Source: Terriglobus albidus
Lineage (GTDB): Bacteria; Acidobacteriota; Terriglobia; Terriglobales; Acidobacteriaceae
Direction of reading: 5' to 3'
Assembly: GCF_008000815.1 (NCBI RefSeq)
Contig: NZ_CP042806.1
Location: 5,642,001-5,706,000, forward strand
DNA length: 64,000 nt
Shown: in pieces, positions 1 through 9,351 of the stretch
Position numbering within the stretch: the stretch's first letter is position 1
How the letters are laid out: the number at the start of each line of letters is the position of its first letter
Notes under the pieces: model-generated
Database searches by the model: none
The model's input: only the letters and a program-made list of their open reading frames with translations
What the model was told of the DNA's origin: nothing
Program-made: the position numbers and the translations under genes

Positions 1-1
1 G

Positions 2-1723
2 GCTGATCTGATCGTCATCAACGCAAAGATCTTCACTGGCAACCGTGCGCAGCCCGAGGCTTCGGCTTTGGCCGTCAAGAAAGGCCGCATCTATTTCGTC
101 GGCTCTAATGAAGACATTCTTGGCCTGAAAAATTCCAAGACCAAGGTAATTGATGCGCGCAGCCGCAGGCTCATCCCGGGCATTATCGATGCCCATATCC
201 ACGTCCTGAACGACTTGGCCTATAACTACAATGTGCGCTGGGATGGCGTGCCGACGCTGACTCGGGCGTTGACGATGCTCCACGAGCAGGCGGAACGCAC
301 GCCGGATGGCCAATGGGTTAAGGTGATCGGAGGCTGGTCGCCGTATCAATTCAAGGAAAACCGCTTCCCCACGCTGGACGAACTACGCCAGGCCGTGCCC
401 AATCGACCCATGATCGTGCAGTATGCCTATAACGAAGCCTTCTTGAACAAGCAGGCGATGGAAGCACTTGGCGTGGGCACCGATCGGTTCCCGAAGTTGC
501 CGGACGTCGAATTCGAGAAGGACAGCCACAACATCCCCACCGGTGTGGTCCACGGCTACACCTGGTTGTTTCTTGCCCTCGAGACCATGGTGCCTCAGCC
601 CACCTTCGACGAACAAGTGAGTTCGGTCATCGATAGCGTCCACGGACTGAACCGGTTCGGCGTGACCTCAATCATCGATAACGGCGGCAGGTGGGCATAC
701 CCTAAGGGCCAAGCGGTGGTCGACGTGCTTGCACGAGACAACCGTCTCAACGTGCGCATGCCCTTCGTGGATTTACAGCTTGGCAACGGCGGGCAAGTGA
801 ACATGGTGGATCTGGAACTCGAGGCGATCACAAAGACAGCACCACTAAGTCCGGGACAAAACCTGTACCCCGCCCTGTTACATGGCCTCGAATATCGAGG
901 GGCTGGCGAGGTCCTGAACGGTGATGTGCACGATCATGAGAACTTCGACCGCCCGGCGGTCATCATCGCCCCGGAGAAGATGCGGCGATTCGTCGAAGAG
1001 GATGTGAGGAAGCTGATCCAGCGGCGCATCCCATTCCGCATGCACATCAGCTATAACGAGAACATCTCCCCCTTTCTCGACGCTCTGGAGAAGGTGAACG
1101 AAACGGTTCCGCTCGATGGCTTGCGATGGGGTCTCGAACACGCTGAGACCATCACTCCGGAGAACATCGCTCGGGTGAAGAAGCTTGGCGGCGGTATCGC
1201 CTTGGACGGCAAGATGGCACTGCACGCCGATGGTTTCATCAAGACATATGGTCGCGAGAAGGCATTGGAGACACCGCGCCTGCGCATGCTGGTGGATAGC
1301 GGCATTCCCTTGGCCTTGACCACTGACGCCTTCCGAGCAGCGACGTACAATCCGTGGGTCGCCATAAGTTGGACGGTATCTGGAAGGTCCGTGTCCGGAT
1401 CCGAGGTGCTCGCCAAGGACAACCGGCTTACCCGAGCCGAGGCGCTGAAACTGTTCACCAAGGGCGCGGCGTGGTTCACAAATGCGGAATCCGAAATGGG
1501 CGCTATCGCCCCAGGGAACCTGGCGGATTTCGCAGTGCTCGACAGGGACTATTTCACCGTACCTGAGGATCAGATCAAGTCCATTTCATCTGTGCTGACG
1601 ATCATGGACGGCAAGGTAGTGTTCGGTTCGCAGGACTACAGCGATCTTTCGCCGAAGTTGCCCGCGCCCCTTCCTGTCTGGTCGCCCGTTCAATACTTCG
1701 GCACCTACTACGGAGAGAAGTGA
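2..1723 (+). CDS. Amidohydrolase family protein (Amidohydro_3/YtcJ-like), 5' end outside window
   Basis: Metal-dependent hydrolase of the amidohydrolase superfamily, probably acting on an amide, carbamate or cyclic imide; the substrate cannot be read from the sequence. The frame is open from base 2 (ADLIVINAKIFTGN, the usual N-terminal beta strand of this family), so the true start lies left of the window. A TTG at 68 is in frame but falls inside the domain. The metal-binding DAHIH motif is near visible residues 63-67. Further conserved His/Asp positions appear in RMHISYN, LEHAET and LTTDAF, and the C-terminal GNLADFAVLDRDYF closes the composite beta domain. About 573 residues are visible, near the usual 550-620. 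No secretion signal can be judged without the start. Followed by a strong hairpin and then an outer membrane protein gene on the same strand. Confidence 0.88.
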   Translation, partial: ADLIVINAKIFTGNRAQPEASALAVKKGRIYFVGSNEDILGLKNSKTKVIDARSRRLIPGIIDAHIHVLNDLAYNYNVRWDGVPTLTRALTMLHEQAERTPDGQWVKVIGGWSPYQFKENRFPTLDELRQAVPNRPMIVQYAYNEAFLNKQAMEALGVGTDRFPKLPDVEFEKDSHNIPTGVVHGYTWLFLALETMVPQPTFDEQVSSVIDSVHGLNRFGVTSIIDNGGRWAYPKGQAVVDVLARDNRLNVRMPFVDLQLGNGGQVNMVDLELEAITKTAPLSPGQNLYPALLHGLEYRGAGEVLNGDVHDHENFDRPAVIIAPEKMRRFVEEDVRKLIQRRIPFRMHISYNENISPFLDALEKVNETVPLDGLRWGLEHAETITPENIARVKKLGGGIALDGKMALHADGFIKTYGREKALETPRLRMLVDSGIPLALTTDAFRAATYNPWVAISWTVSGRSVSGSEVLAKDNRLTRAEALKLFTKGAAWFTNAESEMGAIAPGNLADFAVLDRDYFTVPEDQIKSISSVLTIMDGKVVFGSQDYSDLSPKLPAPLPVWSPVQYFGTYYGEK

Positions 1724-1729
1724 CCGAGC

Positions 1730-1760
1730 GTCGGCAGCTAATCACGGATTAGCTGCCGAC
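1730..1760 (+). terminator. Perfect 14-bp hairpin after the amidohydrolase gene
   Basis: GTCGGCAGCTAATC, loop ACG, then the exact reverse complement. It begins 7 bases after the stop codon. There is no T-run behind it, so it may act as a transcript-end or stability hairpin rather than a classical intrinsic terminator. Confidence 0.6.
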
Positions 1761-2015
1761 CGGTTCGCGTCTCACAACGGTCGCTTTCAGGATCGCCCGC
1801 TGGTCAGTTGAATGAATTAGGGACCAAAGCGAGACGACATCGCATCCGACCGACGATCATTTCTACCTCGAAGTCCTGGCGGCGGCGAGCCCACACCGCG
1901 CGACCTGCGACTTGCACCGAGAACCAGCCACCCTCTTCCTCTCCCTTGCAGAAGAGGAAGAAGGACGTTCTTTGGTTCTGAAAGCAGGCGTTCCCATGAG
2001 AAAGGTCAGTTCGAA

Positions 2016-3425
2016 ATGCTTCGTGTCGTTTATGTCGTACTGCCCTTACTGTTGTCTTCGGCTGTCAGCTTCGCTCAGATCGTGTGCCCCACCACCCCTC
2101 CGCCTTACTCCCTCCTTCGAGAAGACGACGACAATCGCTATCTCGAAAATCGAACATGTCGCAGAGACTTCTGGGACAAGCTGGAGTACGTACCGCTCGG
2201 ATTAAGCAGATATCGATATCTCTCGTTCGGCGGGGAGGCGCGCGAATGGTACGAAGGCATGCGCAATCCCAATTGGGGCCGCGGAGCGCAGGACGGAAAC
2301 GGCTATCTCCTGCAGCGATTGACCGTTCACGCCGACGTACATGCAACGCGTCGCGTTCGTTTTTTTGTGCAACTCACTAGCGATTTTGTGTTCGGAAGGA
2401 ACGGTGGCCCCAGGCCAATTGATGAATCCAGGCTTTTCTTCGAGAACGGCTTTGCGGACATCGCAATGTCAAAACGGCGAGAACAATCCACAGTCCTAAG
2501 ACTCGGCAGGCAGGAATTCAGGTTCGGTTCCGGACGCTTGGTCGATGTCCGCGAGGGACCGAATGTCCGTCAAGCCTTCGATGGTGTGTCACTGAAATGG
2601 ACCAGCCCTTCATGGACTGTCACTGGATTTACTGTAAAGCCGGTCCTGAACCGCATCGGCGTTATGGACGCTCCACCCGATCATGCCACTACGTTCTGGG
2701 GGACGTACGCCGTTCATCCCTTGCGGAAGATCAGGGACGGCAATACCGACCTCTACTATTTTGGGTTGGCCAGGAAGAATGCCGCATTCGAAAAGGGTAC
2801 GCAGAGCGAATTGCGACATACCGTCGGCGCAAGGTTGTGGGGCGCAAAGGGCGGCTTCACCTACAACAGTGAAGCGAACTTCCAATGGGGAACCTTCGGC
2901 ACCAATGACCTTCTCGCATGGTCAACCGGTCATGACTTCAACTACACCTTTCGATCGGCCCCCCTTCAACCGCAGTTCGGCGTTGACGGAGGGATTGCGA
3001 GTGGCAACCACGGAGATTCCAGGTCAGCACTCGGAACGTTCAACCCTCTCTTCCCAACAGGCTTCTACTGGGGGCAGGGTGCGCTTGGGCTCAACGGCCC
3101 GGCGAATGTCATTGCTATTGGCCCGCACGTCGGCTTGCACTTCACCAAATCGCTCTCGCTGGTGATGGACAATCACTCGTTCTGGCGAGAGAGCCTCGAG
3201 GATGGAGTCTATGGCCTCGGTGTGAATTTGATCGTCCCGGGCGGTGGTAATTCGCAGCGGTTCCTCGGCAACAAGCCAACGGTCGGCCTCTACTGGCACC
3301 CCGAGCGCCACCTTGAAGTGTCCGCTGCATACGCCTACTTCATCGCAGGCCCGTTCCTGACGCAAGCATCCCCGACTGGAAAAAATGCCGGCTATGCGGG
3401 GGTCTGGACAACATACAAGTTCTGA
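2016..3425 (+). CDS. Alginate-export-family outer membrane protein
   Basis: Predicted outer-membrane beta-barrel of the alginate_export type, 469 residues. It has a clear signal peptide (about residues 1-21, ending SAVSFAQ). The body carries the family pattern LSFGGEAREWYEG, then LLQRLTVHADVHATRRVRFFVQL, with alternating polar and aromatic strands and a terminal aromatic residue (TTYKF) suited to barrel assembly. Members form narrow channels or porins for anionic or aromatic solutes; the substrate here is unknown. It lies between an amidohydrolase and a flavin-dependent oxidoreductase, which suggests uptake of a compound degraded by these neighbours (inference). A GAAAGG-like ribosome site precedes the ATG at rather long spacing. 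Confidence 0.8.
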   Translation: MLRVVYVVLPLLLSSAVSFAQIVCPTTPPPYSLLREDDDNRYLENRTCRRDFWDKLEYVPLGLSRYRYLSFGGEAREWYEGMRNPNWGRGAQDGNGYLLQRLTVHADVHATRRVRFFVQLTSDFVFGRNGGPRPIDESRLFFENGFADIAMSKRREQSTVLRLGRQEFRFGSGRLVDVREGPNVRQAFDGVSLKWTSPSWTVTGFTVKPVLNRIGVMDAPPDHATTFWGTYAVHPLRKIRDGNTDLYYFGLARKNAAFEKGTQSELRHTVGARLWGAKGGFTYNSEANFQWGTFGTNDLLAWSTGHDFNYTFRSAPLQPQFGVDGGIASGNHGDSRSALGTFNPLFPTGFYWGQGALGLNGPANVIAIGPHVGLHFTKSLSLVMDNHSFWRESLEDGVYGLGVNLIVPGGGNSQRFLGNKPTVGLYWHPERHLEVSAAYAYFIAGPFLTQASPTGKNAGYAGVWTTYKF

Positions 3426-3451
3426 AACAGTTGCATTCCGAAGGAGAAATT

Positions 3452-4489
3452 ATGGAAGTTGGCATCGACAGTTTCGCGGCAAGCCTTCCTGACCCGAAGA
3501 CCGGCAAACCTCCATCCGGTGTGGATCGCATGGCCGATCTCCTGGAAGAGATTGCGTTAGCCGATGAGGTTGGGCTTGACGTATTCGGTGTGGGCGAACA
3601 TCATCGCGCAGAATTTTTGGACTCTGCACCCGCAGTCATTCTCGCGGCTGCTGCCGCTCGAACGAAGACAATCCGCCTGACGAGCGCGGTCACGGTATTG
3701 AGCGCGGCCGACCCTGTGCGTGTATTTCAGGAGTTTGCGACTCTGGATCTCATATCGAAGGGCCGCGCCGAGATCGTTGTTGGCAGAGGGTCTTTCGGTG
3801 AAGCTTTTCCTCTCTTCGGACTGGAGGCGCGTGACTATGACGCTCTCTTTGCCGAAAAGTTGGATCTCCTTCTAAGGCTTCGCGAGACGAGCCATCTGAG
3901 TTGGCGGGGAAAGTTCCGTCCTTCTTTGACGGGGCAGGGAGTGTTCCCACGGCCGTTGCAAGAACATCTTCCGATCTGGCTGGGAGTGGGTGGCACGCCG
4001 GAGTCTTTCTTCCGGGCTGGTGCGCTCGGACTGCCGTTGATGGTCGCTATCATCGGGGGCGACTTTCATCGGTTCCGACCTCTGATCGATCTCTATCGCA
4101 GGGGTGGACAGGAGGCTGGTTATACGTCGGATCAGCTAAAAGTTGGCATCCACGCAATGGGCTTCGTTGCTGAGACCTCACAAGAGGCGAGAGATGCCTT
4201 CTATCCTGGCTGGTCGCACATGGTCGCCACGATTGGACGTGAGAGGGGATGGTCCTCACTTTCGCGACAACAGTTCGACGCAACCGCCGGTCCGGGGGGA
4301 GCTTACCTGATCGGGGATCCAGCGTACGTCGCCAACAAGATGCTCGAGGTAAGTGATGTGCTTGGCGGAGTCAGCCGCATCACGTTTCAGATGAGTTCGG
4401 CATCGTTGGAAACCGCTGCGATGAAGCAGTCGATCGAATTGCTGGGAACCGAAGTTGCACCTAGAGTGCGAGCCTCCGTGAATGGTTGA
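3452..4489 (+). CDS. LLM-class (luciferase-like) flavin-dependent oxidoreductase
   Basis: Bacterial luciferase-like TIM-barrel monooxygenase/oxidoreductase, 345 residues, cytosolic, using reduced flavin (FMNH2 or F420H2). Family marks are GLDVFGVGEHHR, the TSAVTVLSAADPVRVFQEFATLD strand-helix, GRAEIVVGRGSF and a C-terminal domain ending VAPRVRAS. The ATG at 3452 is chosen because AAGGAG lies 5 bases before it; a TTG 21 bases upstream is in frame but has no ribosome site. The gene begins 26 bases after the porin stop and its stop overlaps an ATG of the next reading frame, so cotranscription is likely. The substrate cannot be deduced. Confidence 0.88.
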   Translation: MEVGIDSFAASLPDPKTGKPPSGVDRMADLLEEIALADEVGLDVFGVGEHHRAEFLDSAPAVILAAAAARTKTIRLTSAVTVLSAADPVRVFQEFATLDLISKGRAEIVVGRGSFGEAFPLFGLEARDYDALFAEKLDLLLRLRETSHLSWRGKFRPSLTGQGVFPRPLQEHLPIWLGVGGTPESFFRAGALGLPLMVAIIGGDFHRFRPLIDLYRRGGQEAGYTSDQLKVGIHAMGFVAETSQEARDAFYPGWSHMVATIGRERGWSSLSRQQFDATAGPGGAYLIGDPAYVANKMLEVSDVLGGVSRITFQMSSASLETAAMKQSIELLGTEVAPRVRASVNG

Positions 4490-4562
4490 CCGGCGTCGGT
4501 ATCAGTTCAACAAGGGAAGTTCAGGATCACTCGTAGATACGAATTTCTGGAAAGGTGGAAAT

Positions 4563-6215
4563 ATGTCTCACTCAGAAGATGCATCCGTGAATCCGTTGCT
4601 CAGCGAGGACGCGATCGCAAAGCTTCGAACTTTGGGGCAAGCCCGCGAAGCGTCCGCGGGAGAGACAGTCATCTCTCAAGGGGAGCCAATGGCGAGCCTG
4701 ATTGTTGTCGAATCGGGGAATATGACTGTGGAGATTCGCAACCACGCGGGTACATCTCGTCTTGGGGATCATGGTCCCAATCACTTTTTTGGAGATGTCG
4801 ATCTCCTGTCAGGACGACCAAGTGTGATCAGCGCACGCATGACTGAGCCTGGCACGCTGCTTTTCGTGCCGCGGACGGAGTTGAAGCAACTGATGGCGTC
4901 TGACACGCAGCTTGGAGAACTACTGTTGCGAACCTTCATTCTGCGACGTGTCGAGCTGCTTGCCAAAGGTCACGCGAACGGGGTTTTAGTCGGTTCCCGT
5001 AACTCCGTAGGAACACTGCGTATTCGCGAGTTTCTTACTCGAAACGGCTACCCCTATTCCTTCCTCGATCTAGATCGCGATAAGGAAGTTCAGTCCGCCA
5101 TGGACGCGTTCGATCTGACTCTAGAGGACATTCCGGTACTGATCCTGCATGGCAAGGAAGTTCTCCGAAATCCGAACGACGCCGAGATTGCTACATGTCT
5201 TGGCTTGAACGCCAGCGTAAACCCAGACGAAATCCGAGATGTGGCCATCGTTGGCGCCGGGCCGGCAGGGCTCTCGGCTGCGGTCTACGCCGCGTCGGAA
5301 GGCCTCAGCGCGATCTTGTTAGAGACCAAGGCTCCTGGCGGCCAAGCGGGCTCAAGCTCCAAGATCGAGAACTATCTGGGTTTCCCGACGGGCATTTCCG
5401 GCCTGGAACTCGCAGCCCGTGCCTACACGCAGTCGCAAAAGTTTGGCGCTGAGTTGCTCATTGCACGATCAGCCGTGCAGCTTTCCTGCGCCGGACAGCC
5501 CTACGAGCTGAGGACCAGTGATGATACGTCGATCAGGTGCGCAGCCGTTGTAATCGCAACGGGCGCGCAGTATCGGAAGCTCCCGCTTCCGAACCTTGAA
5601 GCGTATGAGGGGGTTGGGATCTACTATGGCGCGACCAGCATAGAAGCCCAGTCCTGCGGTGGTGAGGAGGTCATTGTGGTTGGAGGAGGCAACTCGGCTG
5701 GGCAAGCCGCGGTGTTCCTTTCACAAACCGCTCGCCACGTTCACATTCTGATACGACGCAGTGATCTGTCTGACACCATGTCTCGCTATCTGATTCAGAG
5801 GATAGAACAGAGCCCCAAGATAACGCTCCACTCCTACACCGAGATCGTTGAGCTTCACGGAGATGGACATCTGGAGAGTGTCGTCCTAAGAGACACGCGC
5901 AGGGGCAGCAGAGAGCTCCGCAATATTCGCCACGTCTATCTCATGACCGGAGCGACGCCAAACACCGAGTGGTTACGCGGATGTGTCGTTCTGGATGATA
6001 GGGGGTTCGTAAAGACGGGCACAGATCTGACCTGGGATGAACTGAACGGAGCTAACTGGCCACTGCAGCGCCGGCCGCACCTGTTAGAAACAAGCCTTCC
6101 AGGTGTCTTCGCAGTAGGGGATGTTCGATCTGGCAGCGTGAAACGAGTAGCTTCTGGAGTTGGCGAGGGGGCACTCTCCGTGCACTTCCTCCACCTGGCA
6201 TTGGCAGAGCGATAG
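4563..6215 (+). CDS. cNMP-binding domain + thioredoxin-fold + thioredoxin-reductase-like FAD oxidoreductase
   Basis: Three-domain fusion of 550 residues. Residues about 10-135 form a cyclic-nucleotide-binding beta-roll (VISQGEPMASLIVVESG, HFFGDVDLLSGRPSVISARM). About 140-215 resemble a glutaredoxin/thioredoxin fold without CxxC (LRIREFLTRNGYPYSFLDLDRD, DIPVLILHG). About 225-550 form a thioredoxin-reductase-like FAD/NAD(P) module with GAGPAGLSAA, VVGGGNSAGQAA and a C-terminal VFAVGDVRSGSVKR. The redox dithiol of true TrxR (CATC) is replaced by YGATSIEAQSC, so it should not reduce thioredoxin by the standard route. Start at 4563: AAAGGTGG lies just before it. An upstream in-frame ATG at 4482 overlaps the preceding stop but lacks a good ribosome site. 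Known fusions of this type are annotated as regulators/reductases of uncertain role. Confidence 0.88.
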   Translation: MSHSEDASVNPLLSEDAIAKLRTLGQAREASAGETVISQGEPMASLIVVESGNMTVEIRNHAGTSRLGDHGPNHFFGDVDLLSGRPSVISARMTEPGTLLFVPRTELKQLMASDTQLGELLLRTFILRRVELLAKGHANGVLVGSRNSVGTLRIREFLTRNGYPYSFLDLDRDKEVQSAMDAFDLTLEDIPVLILHGKEVLRNPNDAEIATCLGLNASVNPDEIRDVAIVGAGPAGLSAAVYAASEGLSAILLETKAPGGQAGSSSKIENYLGFPTGISGLELAARAYTQSQKFGAELLIARSAVQLSCAGQPYELRTSDDTSIRCAAVVIATGAQYRKLPLPNLEAYEGVGIYYGATSIEAQSCGGEEVIVVGGGNSAGQAAVFLSQTARHVHILIRRSDLSDTMSRYLIQRIEQSPKITLHSYTEIVELHGDGHLESVVLRDTRRGSRELRNIRHVYLMTGATPNTEWLRGCVVLDDRGFVKTGTDLTWDELNGANWPLQRRPHLLETSLPGVFAVGDVRSGSVKRVASGVGEGALSVHFLHLALAER

Positions 6216-6218
6216 TAT

Positions 6219-6237
6219 CGCGGACCGCAGATCCGCG
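6219..6237 (+). terminator. Small GC-rich hairpin between reductase fusion and SDR
   Basis: CGCGGA and TCCGCG pair across a 7-base loop, immediately after the reductase-fusion stop. No T-run follows. It may attenuate or stabilise the transcript between the two genes. Confidence 0.35.
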
Positions 6238-6285
6238 CGCACTAGATGGCTACTTCAGCCAAACAACAATAGAAAGGACAAGCAA

Positions 6286-7026
6286 ATGATTGATCTGAAG
6301 GGAAAGCGTGCATTGGTAACAGGAGGATCACGGGGTATCGGTGCCGCAATTGCGCTGGCTTTGGCAGAGAACGGAGCCGACGTTGCAATTACTTATCAGT
6401 ATTCTGCCGAGAAGGCTTTGGCGGTGGCTAAATCGGTAGAGAAGACGGGGCGCCGCGCAGTTGCCATCCAAGCTGATAGTGCCGACCCCGAGGCCATCAC
6501 CCGCGCGGTAAGCGAAGCCGTCTCAGCACTTGGTGGCCTTGATGTTCTTGTCAACAGTGCAGCTATCGGCCACGTGGGAACGATCGCGGACCTCGATGTG
6601 AAGCAATATCAGGCGGTGATGGACATCAACGTGCGAGGGCCGGTGCTGTTTGCGAAGGCAGTTATTCCGCATCTAGCCGAAGGCGGCCGCATCATCACTG
6701 TCGGCTCTGCGCTGGGAGAGCGAGTTCCGTTCCCAGGCATTACGACCTATGCGATGTCCAAAGCGGCGCTTACATCTTTCACCCGAGGTCTTTCGCGGGA
6801 ACTCGGCCCGAGAGGCATCACCGTGAATCTCGTGCAGCCAGGGGCCACTGATACAGATTCGAATCCGGCGAATAGCGCAGGTTCCGACTTCCAGCGAAGT
6901 CTGACTTCCTTGGGACGCTACGGCGAACCGCGCGAAGTCGCGAACGCTGTGGTGTTTCTCGCAAGTCCTGCCTCGAGCGTTATAACAGGCGCTATCCTAA
7001 CCGCTGACGCGGGCGCTATCGCATGA
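6286..7026 (+). CDS. SDR family oxidoreductase
   Basis: Classical short-chain dehydrogenase/reductase, 246 residues, cytosolic, NAD(P)-dependent. Cofactor motif TGGSRGIG near residues 11-18, NNAG-equivalent NSAAIG, active-site Ser in VGSALGE, and YAMSK for the Tyr/Lys pair. The C-terminus ITGAILTADAG is typical. Start at 6286: AGAAAGGA precedes it, and a longer in-frame extension into the previous gene has no support. It lies 70 bases after the reductase fusion on the same strand and may end the operon that starts with the amidohydrolase. Closely similar to the SDR at 14645-15385, so the two are probably paralogues. Substrate unknown. Confidence 0.9.
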   Translation: MIDLKGKRALVTGGSRGIGAAIALALAENGADVAITYQYSAEKALAVAKSVEKTGRRAVAIQADSADPEAITRAVSEAVSALGGLDVLVNSAAIGHVGTIADLDVKQYQAVMDINVRGPVLFAKAVIPHLAEGGRIITVGSALGERVPFPGITTYAMSKAALTSFTRGLSRELGPRGITVNLVQPGATDTDSNPANSAGSDFQRSLTSLGRYGEPREVANAVVFLASPASSVITGAILTADAGAIA

Positions 7027-7380
7027 CCAGAATTGATCTCTGACAGTAGACCCGAGGTAAGTCGAAAGAGCAGTTCATTGAAAGTCCGGTTACCGGCAAC
7101 TACGATTCTCAGTTGGCGAAATCCCGTTACCAATTCCGATCTGAATGAGTGACTCGGCGATTTGTCACTCGTTGACGGTGCCTCTTTGCTAGGCAGTAAC
7201 TTCCGGATGGCCCACTCACCGCTCGCACGCCGAATCATCCGGAGAATTCTACGTGGCAACAGGGATTTGATAGACTCTGGTCAAGACGCAAACCGAAGAC
7301 AGTCGAACATGAAATGATCGCTTTTGAAGTGACCGCTGCGAATGCCCTGGGGCTCGCCAGCCTTCCTGAGGAGCCTTTGG
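7027..7380. other. Intergenic stretch with a dispersed-repeat copy
   Basis: No convincing gene. It contains one copy of the second dispersed repeat family (7126-7164), and GAGGAG at 7368-7373 is the ribosome site of the signal peptidase gene. Confidence 0.5.
7126..7164 (+). repeat. Dispersed repeat family 2, short copy
   Basis: The segment containing GATCTGAATGAGTGACTCGG matches 18888-18927 almost base for base, and a more diverged version occurs near 17158-17195. These are intergenic, non-coding and palindrome-poor; function unknown. Confidence 0.6.
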
Positions 7381-8214
7381 ATGAGTTCAGCGACGAAGAG
7401 ATCTCCTGTTTCAACGAAGCCCGCAGCTTCCGCCAAAGTCAATCGGGAAGAGACTCCTTTCGAGGCGCTGGCCAGCATCTGCTCAGTTCTGGTTGTGGGC
7501 CTGTTCATTATGACCTTCTTGGCTCAGAACTACGTCATTCCGTCAGGCTCGATGGAGAACACGCTGCTTGTGGGCGATCACCTGGTCGTCGACCAGATCA
7601 CGCTAAAGCCGCCTGCTTCGTGGATGCCACTCATCAGGTATCGCGAGCCGAGGCGCGGCGATATCGTGGTCTTCCACAAGCCCGTCAATCAGCCTGGTAT
7701 TGATGCCACTGACGCCGACGGAACACCACAATACACTCCCCTCGTGAAGAGGTTGATTGGCGTACCGGGAGATCATATTCATCTACGCAACGGCATTGTG
7801 ATTGTTAATGGTGTTGCACAGCCGGTGGGATTTGCGCAGCCGACGACGACGGATAACTTCAACGAGTTCCTCGATGATTTTCCCGCAATACCCCCGGCAG
7901 CAGCATCTGGGGCGACAGAGTCGTGGGCCGTGAACTTCTCAAGCTATATCCAGGATGGCGACCTGGTGGTTCCACCCGGCATGTACTTCATGATGGGCGA
8001 TAACCGGCACAACAGCCTGGACTCGCGCTACTGGGGCTTCGTGCCACGCGCCAACATAATTGGCCGGCCTCTCTTCAACTATTGGTCGTTCAAGGCCGCA
8101 GATGGACAACTTGAACAAACAGGATTCGGTCACAAGCTCGCGTGGATCGGCCACGTTCTGGTGCATTTCTTCCCAGACACGCGCTGGAAACGCACTTTCC
8201 ACGTTGTTCATTGA
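7381..8214 (+). CDS. lepB: Signal peptidase I
   Basis: Type I signal peptidase, 277 residues, anchored in the inner membrane by one N-terminal segment (about residues 31-48) with the catalytic domain in the periplasm. Nucleophile Ser57 in IPSGSMENT, general-base Lys123 in VKRLIGVPGD, and the conserved box GDNRHNSLDSRYWG at about 206-219 are all present. An insertion rich in Ala/Pro/Thr (about 150-185) precedes the last box, as in many acidobacterial and proteobacterial LepB proteins. ATG 7381 is preferred over 7342 because GAGGAG lies 7 bases upstream. It stands alone, with no rnc or lepA neighbour, so it may be an additional copy (inference). Confidence 0.93.
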   Translation: MSSATKRSPVSTKPAASAKVNREETPFEALASICSVLVVGLFIMTFLAQNYVIPSGSMENTLLVGDHLVVDQITLKPPASWMPLIRYREPRRGDIVVFHKPVNQPGIDATDADGTPQYTPLVKRLIGVPGDHIHLRNGIVIVNGVAQPVGFAQPTTTDNFNEFLDDFPAIPPAAASGATESWAVNFSSYIQDGDLVVPPGMYFMMGDNRHNSLDSRYWGFVPRANIIGRPLFNYWSFKAADGQLEQTGFGHKLAWIGHVLVHFFPDTRWKRTFHVVH

Positions 8215-8389
8215 ACCGAAATTGTAAGATCCTGGTTTGATCTCGGTGCGCTCCGGTCACATGACCGCCTATCCTTCAATTCTTGCTTGGTCAACATCCC
8301 CGGCGGGTCGGTTGCTTCGGCGGAAACCGAGCGCCAAGAGGGTCACGCGCCAGGAGCTCATCATCGCGCGTTCCTCGGTTGACGCATTC

Positions 8390-8450
8390 AGGGCAATGTA
8401 CTCATCAACATATCCGCGAGTGCTTTGGCGATTTGGCAACAAGTGTTTGT
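8390..8450 (+). repeat. Degenerate copy of dispersed repeat family 2
   Basis: CAGGGCAATGTACTCATCAA followed about 25 bases later by TTGGCGATTTGGCA echoes the layout at 17129-17185 and 18789-18927 (GGGCAATG, later GGCGATTTGG). Weak copy in the convergent gap between lepB and the TetR gene. Confidence 0.35.
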
Positions 8451-8497
8451 GCAAGCACCCTCCAGGGTCACGCCGGTAGCCACTTAGCCGAGACGCA

Positions 8498-9079
8498 TCA
8501 GTCGTCTAATGTCATTTTCGCGGGTTTGTTCATACCGATTAACTGATCACGAGTCCGTTCGAGAATCTCTCGTGAAAGGCTTGGGTCTGACACGGCCCGA
8601 GAGAGGTTGATCGCTCCTAGCATTGCACTAATCGTGAGAATCGCACGACCACGCCGATCAGAGGTTCCATTTGACGGAATAAGGCCCGTTGAGTGTGCGA
8701 AGCTGCGTTTGAGTCGTGCGGTATACACGGCTTTCGCCGACCGACTCGCCCGAGACATGTCACCCAGCAATGCGCCCAGCGCGCAACCTGTTCCTGGAGC
8801 ATCCCGGTGCTCTTCCGACAAATAGCTCTCTAAGAGTTTCGTCAGCGTGTCAGTATGCTCCTCCCAACGGTCGAGGTCCTGGAATGCGGTAGCCAGCGCC
8901 TCGACCACCAGTTCATCGCGCGAATCGAAATGTTTGTAGAAACCGCCGACAGTAACGCCGGCCTCCTTCATCACATCGGCAACGCCGATGCCTTCGAGAC
9001 CGAGTTCGCGAAATCTCTTGGCCGCAACCCTCACGATCCGAGTGTGCGTTTCCGCTTTATCACTCTTCGAATAACCCAT
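8498..9079 (-). CDS. TetR/AcrR family transcriptional regulator
   Basis: 193-residue one-component repressor. N-terminal helix-turn-helix at about residues 12-58 (VADVMKEAGVTVGGFYKHFDSRDEL). The C-terminal ligand domain is of the type found in regulators of xenobiotic/oxidoreductase genes, with CALGALLGDMSRAS and a conserved Cys near 98. The ATG is preceded at short distance by GGAAG. It is divergent from the NTF2/NmrA/MBL/SDR group that starts at 9352, with about 270 bases between them, and is the obvious candidate regulator of that group. No clean palindromic operator could be picked out in the gap. Confidence 0.88.
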   Translation of the reverse strand: MGYSKSDKAETHTRIVRVAAKRFRELGLEGIGVADVMKEAGVTVGGFYKHFDSRDELVVEALATAFQDLDRWEEHTDTLTKLLESYLSEEHRDAPGTGCALGALLGDMSRASRSAKAVYTARLKRSFAHSTGLIPSNGTSDRRGRAILTISAMLGAINLSRAVSDPSLSREILERTRDQLIGMNKPAKMTLDD

Positions 9080-9351
9080 CTTCCATCACCATCCCTTCCT
9101 GAGCCTGCATGGATCGCTCCAGACAAAAGGAACTTCTAGAGTATCAGCGTGCTCTACATCATGTTGATGCGAACCGTCTCGTCTGGGTCCAGAAAACCTC
9201 TTGCATCAATGATAAATATCGATTTCTTTTCTAACAAACCATGCACGGTGGAGTCTTCCAAAAGTTTTCATAAAATACCTTGCAACTTCTGGATTACGAT
9301 CATACTCTATTTTAGTAAAGCGACCAAGCCCTCACAAGGATAGGAGAAGCA

